Below, in pieces: positions 52,334-59,229 of a DNA stretch of 61,184 nt. This DNA is from an uncultured Bacteroides sp. Lineage in GTDB: Bacteria > Bacteroidota > Bacteroidia > Bacteroidales > Bacteroidaceae. The position numbers were made by a program, and so were the translations under genes. Position 1 is the stretch's first letter, and each line of letters starts with the position of its first letter. A model generated the notes under the pieces. That model was not told the DNA's origin. It was given only the letters and a program-made list of their open reading frames with translations, and made no database searches. The stretch spans positions 1 to 61,184 of the forward strand of contig CALUGY010000056.1 of NCBI GenBank assembly GCA_944320295.1. The letters run 5' to 3'.

Positions 52334-52535
52334 AATTTCGTTATTTAATTAAAACGTTTCAGCAGTTAAATACTGTATTATATCATGATATTTTCCCAAC
52401 CAACTTCCCCGACCCCATACAGTTAAAGCCAAAAGACAAGAATACACGCTACAAATCAGCCAAATAAGGTGTTATGCAACGAAAATTCATATCAGCTAAA
52501 AACCGTCATTCCGCCTTAAAAGGGATTAATCGCAG

Positions 52536-52567
52536 CAAATATAATGACTAAGAAATAAAATCGCAAA
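52536..52567 (-). promoter_or_regulatory. Promoter of the fucI operon
   Basis: Minus strand: TTTG (52564-52567), 20 bp, TATATTTG (52536-52543). Confidence 0.7.
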
Positions 52568-52571
52568 TATT

Positions 52572-52603
52572 TTTGCTAATTCGTTATAACATTTTTATCT
52601 TTG
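52572..52603 (+). promoter_or_regulatory. Promoter of the 352-residue secreted protein and GH183 genes
   Basis: TTTG (52572-52575), 20 bp, TATCTTTG (52596-52603). Its -33 element is only 4 bp from that of the opposite promoter. Confidence 0.7.
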
Positions 52604-52675
52604 AGCCATATAAGACAGGCGAAGACAATGACTGTAACGTACCGACAATCCAAACAAACAATATGTTATAACATA
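52583..52675. promoter_or_regulatory. Pair of GTTATAAC palindromes, candidate operators
   Basis: GTTATAAC occurs at 52583-52590, between -33 and -7 of the plus-strand promoter, and again inside the perfect palindrome TATGTTATAACATA at 52662-52675. The form is compatible with a GntR-type repressor site; no such regulator is encoded in the window. Confidence 0.45.
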
Positions 52676-52811
52676 AAAAGGCCGAAGGGATATCCTTTCG
52701 TATAAAACAGCAAATGCCACCATTACTAATATATAATAAGGTATATAGACAGAGAACTATGCAAACGATATTTATCTTACATTATTAATTACCAAACAAA
52801 AACTACGAACA

Positions 52812-53870
52812 ATGAAAAGCAAACTGTTTACCACCATCATGCTATTAGTGGCTGCGACGCTACAAAGCTTCGCAGGAAATACACCGAAAGACAATCCCAG
52901 GGAATGGGCCGCACCTGTAAAAAACGGCATTTGGCTACAACCAGCCTCCAACACGCAAGCACAACCCATGTGGGGATTCGCAGACGGAATCCGCATCAGT
53001 ATTGCCCCGTTGGCCGGACCACGCGGGCTCATACAAATCTACACTCCCTACTTGGGACATCGCCCTTTCGAAATCATGAACTATATAGCTTTCGAGCCTG
53101 TAGTTGATGGCCAGAGAGGATTATCCGAATTGGAATTCAGTAAGTTAGACAACACACATGGCAAGCGTTTCTGGAGCAGCAACACAGCAGAAAAACCGCT
53201 TGTCTACAAACCAGACTACCCGGCACAAGGAGTCATTGGCAAAGAAAATGGCAAAGAGACCTTGACCGTCTACATCTTCTGCGAGACTTTCGACAACGGT
53301 GCCGACGTATATGTACGCGTGAAATTCACAGAAGGGAAACCTTACGAATTTGAGGTAAGCGGATATGCCACCGAAAAGAGCAAGAAGCTAAACCGTTTTA
53401 TTCTTACAGCCACCATGGGCAACAAGGCACGCCTACGCACGTTGTATCTGGCAGACGGAAAAACCAAAGTGTCTACCGAACTTTGGCCGGAATACAAGGA
53501 TTCCAATTTTACACCGCACGACCACACTCCCCTTTCGCAACTGATTCGCGACAAGAAGGGCGGAGCATGGTACATAGCCACCCCCAATGAGGCCGACCCG
53601 TCGAAAGCCGAACATCACCCCTCTACCGCACCGCATTGGAAATACGTGGGCAAGAAGGCTACACAATACTGGTACTGCCCCAAACCAAGCAACAGCCTGG
53701 AAGGCATAGTAAACGGACGCTTCACCTATTGGGCCAGCAAGTCACCGATACCCGGCGGTATCGCTTATGAGAACTTTGAATACACAGAGCTGTTCCGGAA
53801 CGGGCAAAGCTACGTGTTCGGCATCACACCCGAAACGCCAGAAGAGTTTATAAAACGCGTCATGAAATAA
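52812..53870 (+). CDS. Secreted protein of unknown family in the D-arabinan locus
   Basis: 352 residues with a signal peptide (MKSKLFTTIMLLVAATLQSFAG). The mature protein is probably all-beta, with many aromatic residues. Noteworthy segments are MWGFADGIRISIAPLAGPRGLIQIYTPYLGH, KRFWSSNTAEKP and KFTEGKPYEFEVSGYAT. I recognise no domain family. It precedes a GH183 gene by 14 nt and shares its promoter, so a role in binding or cleaving the same glycan is a reasonable guess. It is divergent from the fucI operon. Confidence 0.75.
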   Translation: MKSKLFTTIMLLVAATLQSFAGNTPKDNPREWAAPVKNGIWLQPASNTQAQPMWGFADGIRISIAPLAGPRGLIQIYTPYLGHRPFEIMNYIAFEPVVDGQRGLSELEFSKLDNTHGKRFWSSNTAEKPLVYKPDYPAQGVIGKENGKETLTVYIFCETFDNGADVYVRVKFTEGKPYEFEVSGYATEKSKKLNRFILTATMGNKARLRTLYLADGKTKVSTELWPEYKDSNFTPHDHTPLSQLIRDKKGGAWYIATPNEADPSKAEHHPSTAPHWKYVGKKATQYWYCPKPSNSLEGIVNGRFTYWASKSPIPGGIAYENFEYTELFRNGQSYVFGITPETPEEFIKRVMK

Positions 53871-53884
53871 AACATATAATAGGC

Positions 53885-55039
53885 ATGAAATCCCTATTTA
53901 TTCCTCTGTTATTCCAACTTCTGTTTTCAGCAACTAACCTGCAATGCACGGACGAGACCAAGCCGTTCGAAGGAGGAGGAGAATCAGACGACACACAACA
54001 AACGACCACAGTAGAAGGGCTCAAAGTAACGAAAGCCACCCGAATAGCCCGCATTACGGGCCGTCCGGTTGCCGGCGAGACAATTCTTTCACCCAACAAT
54101 ACGGCAGACGACTACAACATAGGCGGTACTGACTTAGGCATTTACTGGCGCTTGGGCGGAGACAAAGTCGGCATATTGTTCGGCGACACATATGGCCGCG
54201 ATTGGAAACCGGGCTATACTCCCGATTGGCGCTCAAACGTATTAGCATTCAGCAGCGATACCAATCTGGAAGACGGGTTGACCATAGACGACATGATATG
54301 TGACGACAACGGGAATGCCAGCCAAATCATATTTAGCGCCCACAACACGGCAGGCAACGGCGACTGGAGTTCCATCCCCACCGCTGCCATCCGTATAAAC
54401 GGTACCGACTATGTGCACTACATGAACGTGAAAGCCTGGAACCCGGTGTGGTTGACCAATTGGTCGGGCTACGCCGTCTCTGACGACGACGGAAAGACAT
54501 GGGAACTGCACAAAGAAGTTTATGCATCCGACAGCAAGTTCGCCCAACAGGCCTTATGGGAAAAAGACGGCTACGTGTATTGCATCGGCTCCATCATCGG
54601 GCGCAGGGGATTGCCCTACCTGGCCAAATTCCGTCCTGAAGACATTTTGGATCCATCAAAATATGAATACTGGAACGAATGGTCCGGTTGGGTAAAAGGA
54701 GACGAAAGTGCCGTGACACCCCTGTTCGGCAACACGTGGGACGAGATGTATGCCGAGCCGACACTTGTCTACCACGATTACTTCAAGAAATGGATAACCG
54801 TGTACTACAACGAGATAAAAGACCAGATGGTGCTGCGCTGTGCCGACGACCTCACCGGGCCTTGGAGTCGGGAAACCGTCATTTTGAAGGGCAGCCAATA
54901 CAAGGAACCTTACGGAGGATTCATATACCCCCTGCGGTTGGACAAACCGCTCTTGTACTTCTCCCTTTCGCAATGGGACCCGCTCTACAACGTATTTCTC
55001 GTGAAAGTGGAACTGGAAGAAATGAAGAGTGAAGAATGA
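53885..55039 (+). CDS. DUF4185 protein (GH183 family), candidate endo-D-arabinanase, copy 1
   Basis: 384 residues; the signal ends TNLQC, so it is probably a lipoprotein. The DUF4185 five-bladed propeller signatures are intact: GGTDLGIYWRLGGDKVGILFGDT, WRSNVLAFSSDTNLEDGLTIDDM and AVSDDDGKTWELH, with conserved Asp residues in GTDLG, FGDT and LEDG as candidates for catalysis. Family members cleave D-arabinan internally. As a surface lipoprotein it would produce oligosaccharides for the SusC/SusD pair. It converges on copy 2. Confidence 0.9.
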   Translation: MKSLFIPLLFQLLFSATNLQCTDETKPFEGGGESDDTQQTTTVEGLKVTKATRIARITGRPVAGETILSPNNTADDYNIGGTDLGIYWRLGGDKVGILFGDTYGRDWKPGYTPDWRSNVLAFSSDTNLEDGLTIDDMICDDNGNASQIIFSAHNTAGNGDWSSIPTAAIRINGTDYVHYMNVKAWNPVWLTNWSGYAVSDDDGKTWELHKEVYASDSKFAQQALWEKDGYVYCIGSIIGRRGLPYLAKFRPEDILDPSKYEYWNEWSGWVKGDESAVTPLFGNTWDEMYAEPTLVYHDYFKKWITVYYNEIKDQMVLRCADDLTGPWSRETVILKGSQYKEPYGGFIYPLRLDKPLLYFSLSQWDPLYNVFLVKVELEEMKSEE

Positions 55040-55077
55040 AGAACTTCCTGCATGCCTGCTACGGCATATAGAGATTT

Positions 55078-55177
55078 TTCAGACGCAGATTACGCGGATT
55101 ACACAGATTTTAATTTGCCCTTATTCTCAAGCGGCATAACAAAAGAATCCGTGTAATCCGCATAATCTGCGTCTGAA
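55078..55177. repeat. Long inverted repeat between the two GH183 genes
   Basis: 32-bp arms (55078-55109 and 55146-55177, two mismatches) of the TCAGACGCAGATTACGCGG type with a 36-bp loop. It sits between converging genes and could terminate both. A half REP-like GAGATGCTTCAC...TTCAGCATGACA element follows at 55209-55238. Confidence 0.8.
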
Positions 55178-55262
55178 GAATTTCCTGCACGCTCTGCAAT
55201 GTCCTTTGAGAGATGCTTCACGTGCGTTCAGCATGACAATGCCAATAACTTCGCGTACTCCG

Positions 55263-56396
55263 TCATTTGAGGCTCAAGTCCGCGCTCATCAGGAACGTGT
55301 TATACGGTCCCCACATCGACATGATGAACCACAACTTGTCGTCATTGTCCTTCAGCGGATGCATAAAGGCGCAATAGAGTGCCGGATACTGCGAAGCCTC
55401 CAGCAGCACCTTCGGCTCGCCCCACTTGGTGATGTCCTCCGTATCGCAATAAAGGATGGAATGGCGTTTGGTGCGGCGCACCGAGTCGTGGTTGGGATCG
55501 TAATTGTATGTCAGAATCCAACGTTTGAACTTCTTGTGCCACATCAGCGAAGCCTCTCCCACAGGCCCGCGCAAAACAGGCGTGGCCTTGCTCTCGTCGC
55601 CTTTTATCCACTTCTCGGCACGGGCGTTCCAATACTCATACGCGTCTTTCTTCTGCAAGTCCTCCTCGCGGAAGCGGGCCAAGTAGCCATCGTCGCCACG
55701 GCCGGCCTGCGTGCCTATCATGTACACCCAACCGTCACGCTTGGCATAAGCCACCTGCGAGAAGTGGCTGTCCTTGTCGAAGGTCACGTCGGCGCAACGC
55801 TGCCACGTGCGGCCGTCGTCGTTCGACGTGTACAGGGATGAGAAATTGGTCAGCCAACGCCCGTGCGGCGCGCCCCAATCATAAATGTTCATGAAGTGCA
55901 CGCAATCCACCCCGGCGGCACGGATGGCCGACGTGGGAATCGATGTCTGGTAGACGGAAGGATTGGCCTTGCCGCCCGCACACACTTCACGGGCCTTCCC
56001 ATCCTCGTCCACAAGCATCTCGTCTATCGTCAAGCCGTCCTCCAGGTTCGTGTCCGTGGTAAAGGCCAGCACATTGGAGCGCCAGTTCTCGCCGTTGCCA
56101 CCGTTCTTGTTTATCACAAAGCCTTTGCCGTTGGTGTCACCGAAGAACATGCCCACGCGGTTTCCTTCCAGTTGCCACATGATGCCCAGGTCGGTGCCAT
56201 ACACGTCGTAGTCAGGACCCGTATTGTTGGGATTGGGCATGGAATCGGTTGGAAGCGACTCGCCCGTGACGCGCGCCACCATCCTTACATTGTCGCAATA
56301 TATCTCTTTTTCGCCATCGTTTTGTTGGGCAGCACCGGCACACCCGGCCAGGGTCATGCCCAAGACGGCCACGAAGCATAGTTTCATGTTGTTCAT
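55263..56396 (-). CDS. DUF4185 protein (GH183 family), candidate endo-D-arabinanase, copy 2
   Basis: 377 residues with lipobox (MTLAGC). It shares with copy 1 the blocks YGTDLGIMWQLEGNRVGMFFGDT, WRSNVLAFTTDTNLEDGLTIDEM and YTSNDDGRTWQ, but diverges in the second half (GQASLMWHKK equivalent reads GEASLMWHKKFKRWILTYNYDPN). The two may prefer different linkages or chain positions. It follows the second GH172 gene on the same strand, separated by a nested inverted repeat. Confidence 0.9.
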   Translation of the reverse strand: MNNMKLCFVAVLGMTLAGCAGAAQQNDGEKEIYCDNVRMVARVTGESLPTDSMPNPNNTGPDYDVYGTDLGIMWQLEGNRVGMFFGDTNGKGFVINKNGGNGENWRSNVLAFTTDTNLEDGLTIDEMLVDEDGKAREVCAGGKANPSVYQTSIPTSAIRAAGVDCVHFMNIYDWGAPHGRWLTNFSSLYTSNDDGRTWQRCADVTFDKDSHFSQVAYAKRDGWVYMIGTQAGRGDDGYLARFREEDLQKKDAYEYWNARAEKWIKGDESKATPVLRGPVGEASLMWHKKFKRWILTYNYDPNHDSVRRTKRHSILYCDTEDITKWGEPKVLLEASQYPALYCAFMHPLKDNDDKLWFIMSMWGPYNTFLMSADLSLK

Positions 56397-56427
56397 ATTT
56401 GTTTGCCGTTTGTTTTATGTGAATAAA

Positions 56428-56600
56428 GCACACAGATGACATAGACAGGACAGATGACCACGGATTTATTAATGTAGCGATTTGCGCTGTCATGCCGAGC
56501 AAAACGAAGGATCTCTTGAACATCTGGGAGATGCTTCACATTCGTTCAGCATGACAAATGAAATCTGTGCTCATCTGTCCTGTCTGTGTCATCTGTGTGC
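56428..56600. repeat. Nested inverted repeat: 40-bp arms around a REP-like element
   Basis: Outer arms 56428-56467 and 56561-56600 (GCACACAGATGAC.../...GTCATCTGTGTGC, few mismatches) enclose an inner palindromic REP-like element at 56489-56556 (TGTCATGCCGAGC ... TTCAGCATGACA). One repeat seems to have inserted into the loop of another. Confidence 0.85.
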
Positions 56601-56613
56601 CATCTTCGTTCAT

Positions 56614-58557
56614 TTAGTCGTCTATGCGCTCCAGCGTAATCAGGCTCAGCTCGAACTCGTCCGCATCACCATTCTTGCGCAAGTGGATGGTGAGCGAGTT
56701 GGTCTGCTCGGTCAACTCGATGTCGCCCACATAAACATTCTCCCGGAAGCCTTCTTTGGGTGCTTTGGTCGATATCCAGTCGGAAAGTTGCTTTTGGCGT
56801 TGCCATATCTGGATGTCGGCTCCCTCGGGCTTGTCGTGGAAGTTGAGCAGCACTCTGTACTTGCCTTCGGGCACGTCGTCGAGCATGATGCGCACTTCGC
56901 CCCAACCTTGCGACACCATGCGGATGCCACGGTCGTGACGCACGGTGACGCCGCCGCCCAGGGTAAGTTTCATCAGCTGCGGGAAGTAGGTGTGTTTCGT
57001 GGGCAGGTACACGGTGCGCAGTTCATCGGTCGGCTCCATGCGGCTTTGCAAGGGTGTGTCGGCGTAAAGGAAGGCCACGCTGGTGTAGTCCACCGGGAAG
57101 TTATTCCTTACCTCGCCGTGCTCGATGCCGTGGTAAATCTCCTCCTCGAACGACATCTTGTCGGCCAGGAACACGCGGTATCCGCCCGTGCGTCCCATGG
57201 GCAACGAGTAGTCCAGACAGCCGTGCAGCGGCAGGCTGTTACCACGATCCCAACGGTCGAGCAAGGCATACCAGCCGCCGTTGTAGTAGTCCTCGGAGCC
57301 TGTGCCGTGCAAGCGGGCCTTCTTGTCTACATACGTCGAGTCGTCGCCCTCGAAGAAGAGCGTCATGCCTGGACGCAACGACTGTGCCTGGTGGATGGTG
57401 CCCACATAATGGCCCTTGCCCTCGATGGCGGCAAACTTGTGGAACTGCCCGAGGGGTGTCTTCTCACGACGCCATACGGAGTAGAACTTGCCCTCTTTCT
57501 TGGCCTCGCGCTTCTCGGTGGTATAGTACACCTTGGTACGTACCGAAACGGGCGACTGCTGCACGCCGTTGCGCACCTTGTACACCAGCTTCACGCTGGC
57601 CGAGCGGTCGTAAGGCATGGGGAAGTAGCAGTAGTTCGACGTGCCCTGCTTGCCCAGAATCAGGCTGCGCATGGCACCCTTGCCGTAAGCGTAGCCGAAG
57701 AAGTCGGCCAAGGGGGCGTAGATGGCTTCCACCTTCTCACCATCCCACGTGGCGGAGAGCACCACATCCTTATTCAGTCCTTCAAAAGACGTGCCGCCGT
57801 CAATCTCCATGCCGGCAATGCGTCCGCCTTGCGTGGCCGAGAAGATTTCCACTTCCTCACCCGGCTTGATGGTAAACTCCTTTTCCTCCATTTGGGCATT
57901 GGCCGATTTTCCGGCCAGATAGCTCTTCATTTCCGGCGTGATGTCGGCCCAGAGTTCGTTCACCTCGGCCAGCAGCTTCTTATCCGCCTCGGTAAACTGG
58001 CCGTTGTAGGTCTCCACCTTCTTGCCCGGCAGGTTGCGGTATTGTATCTGGATGAACTCCAGCTTCGGCCCGTCGTACACTATCTTGCACGACTTCTTGT
58101 AAGTGATGGGGATGTAGCAGTAGAACCCGCCGATCTCGTTGCCGCAAACGGGCTTGATGAAGGGGTATACCTTGCCGGAGAACAGGTCGGAAAACTTGAT
58201 GCTCAAGCCCGGTTCCTTGGCGCCGTCAAAATAGAAATGAAGCATATTGTCGTTCGGGGTCGGCGTCCAGATGCGGTTTATCACACCGGGACCTTCCATT
58301 TCGGCAATCACAAGCTTGCCGTCTTCCTTGTACAAATAAGAATAGGTACCATTGAAACCGTCGTCGTTGCCCCATGTGCGGTCGTAACTCGAAAACTGCT
58401 CCACGTGCGAGCCGGTGCGGTACTCCGGAAGTTTGTCCACTCTCTTTAGCAAATCCAGTTCGTCCGCCCAGCGGTAGTTTTGCGCAAAGGCCGGAGTCAA
58501 CATCATTAAAGAACACAGCAATAGCAACCAACGTGTTTTGTTCTGTCTGTCAATCAT
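56614..58557 (-). CDS. DUF2961 protein (GH172 family), candidate exo-D-arabinofuranosidase, second copy
   Basis: 647 residues with a signal peptide ending PAFAQ. The GH172 core occupies about 30-400 (IAEMEGPGVINRIWTPTPNDNMLHFYFDG, GKGHYVGTIHQAQSLRPGMTLFFEGDD, HGTGSEDYYNGGWY). Unlike the 389-residue paralogue it has ~200 extra C-terminal residues forming a beta domain (VRIMLDDVPEGKYRVLLNFHDKPEGADIQIWQRQ). A minus-strand TATATTTG at 58673-58680 may be its -7 element. It precedes the GH183 copy 2 gene. Confidence 0.9.
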   Translation of the reverse strand: MIDRQNKTRWLLLLCSLMMLTPAFAQNYRWADELDLLKRVDKLPEYRTGSHVEQFSSYDRTWGNDDGFNGTYSYLYKEDGKLVIAEMEGPGVINRIWTPTPNDNMLHFYFDGAKEPGLSIKFSDLFSGKVYPFIKPVCGNEIGGFYCYIPITYKKSCKIVYDGPKLEFIQIQYRNLPGKKVETYNGQFTEADKKLLAEVNELWADITPEMKSYLAGKSANAQMEEKEFTIKPGEEVEIFSATQGGRIAGMEIDGGTSFEGLNKDVVLSATWDGEKVEAIYAPLADFFGYAYGKGAMRSLILGKQGTSNYCYFPMPYDRSASVKLVYKVRNGVQQSPVSVRTKVYYTTEKREAKKEGKFYSVWRREKTPLGQFHKFAAIEGKGHYVGTIHQAQSLRPGMTLFFEGDDSTYVDKKARLHGTGSEDYYNGGWYALLDRWDRGNSLPLHGCLDYSLPMGRTGGYRVFLADKMSFEEEIYHGIEHGEVRNNFPVDYTSVAFLYADTPLQSRMEPTDELRTVYLPTKHTYFPQLMKLTLGGGVTVRHDRGIRMVSQGWGEVRIMLDDVPEGKYRVLLNFHDKPEGADIQIWQRQKQLSDWISTKAPKEGFRENVYVGDIELTEQTNSLTIHLRKNGDADEFELSLITLERIDD

Positions 58558-58733
58558 GTCTCTTGTTTTTAGTTATAGATTAGAAATAATAAATAGTTTT
58601 GTCTCATACTAACATGGAAGCCGCCGGGCATGGCTCCGGAAGCCGGGCGCACAGGACGCCGATAGCGTGGGACAAATATAGCGAAATATCCCAAGCCGCC
58701 CGCACGTTTAACATATTATATGATACAGCAACC

Positions 58734-58826
58734 TGTCATGCTGAACGTTAGTGAAGCATCTCCCAGAGGACATGCGTAAGCGTCCGGGAGATTCTTCGAC
58801 TTCGCTGCGCTTCGCTCAGGATGACA
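58734..58826. repeat. REP-like inverted element
   Basis: TGTCATGCTGAACG ... GTGAAGCATCTCCC, then CGGGAGATTCTTCG ... CTCAGGATGACA. The same family occurs at 33074-33106, 33383-33415, 55209-55238, 56489-56556 and 61008-61085. Confidence 0.85.
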
Positions 58827-58847
58827 AGGCGGAATGGACAAAGTTCC

Positions 58848-59042
58848 CACGCGCAGCCCCGGCATCAACGGCGGGGCGTGAAACGCAGGGCTGTTTGAAG
58901 GCGTTAAAAAGAACAAGCTTGTCTGAGCGAAGCGAGTTCTTGTTCTTTAGCCTTCGGACTGCCCGGAGTAGCCACAACGATGCAGCCGGTGCCCTTTCTT
59001 TTTGGTAGCTTTTTCTTTCGGGCAAACGAAAGAAAAAGTACA
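58848..59042. repeat. ~295-bp dispersed repeat, copy 3 (shortened)
   Basis: Shares CGCGCAGCCCCGGC, the AACAAGC...GTCTGAGCGAAGCGAG...CTTGTTCTTTAGCCTTCGG hairpin and the terminal TTTCTTT.../AAAGAAA stem with copies 1 and 2. Confidence 0.8.
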
Positions 59043-59054
59043 TGAGCTTCCCTC

Positions 59055-59142
59055 GCGACACATTGCAATCGCAAGCGCAACACGTTGCGGGCGCGGACGC
59101 AACACGTTCGGAGCACGGGCGCAACGCGTTGCGAGGAAACAC
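59055..59142. repeat. 22-bp palindrome-bearing tandem repeat, array F (4 units)
   Basis: Units begin GCGACACATTGC, GCAACACGTTGC, GCAACACGTTCG and GCAACGCGTTGC with exact 22-bp spacing, next to the terminator of the DUF4886 gene. Confidence 0.85.
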
Positions 59143-59143
59143 G

Positions 59144-59185
59144 AAAAAAGCGGTGCCCGCCGGCCGTGACCGGGAACACCGCTTT
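59144..59185 (-). terminator. Terminator of the DUF4886-protein gene
   Basis: Minus strand: AAAGCGGTG pairs with CACCGCTTT, with a further CCCG/CGGG inside, followed by TTTT. Confidence 0.8.
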
Positions 59186-59229
59186 CCTCTCAATCGTTAT
59201 TTTACAGGCTTGCCTGTCTCAGTTAAGTG

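Larger units (their letters stand above)
52334..52811. other. 478-bp AT-rich divergent regulatory region
   Basis: No gene. Two oppositely directed promoters meet at about 52563-52576, with GTTATAAC words as candidate operator sites. About 210 nt of untranslated leader would precede the plus-strand gene. Confidence 0.7.
58558..59229. other. 672-bp repeat-rich intergenic region
   Basis: No gene. It contains a REP-like inverted element, a copy of the ~295-bp dispersed repeat, repeat array F and the terminator of the DUF4886 gene. Confidence 0.75.
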
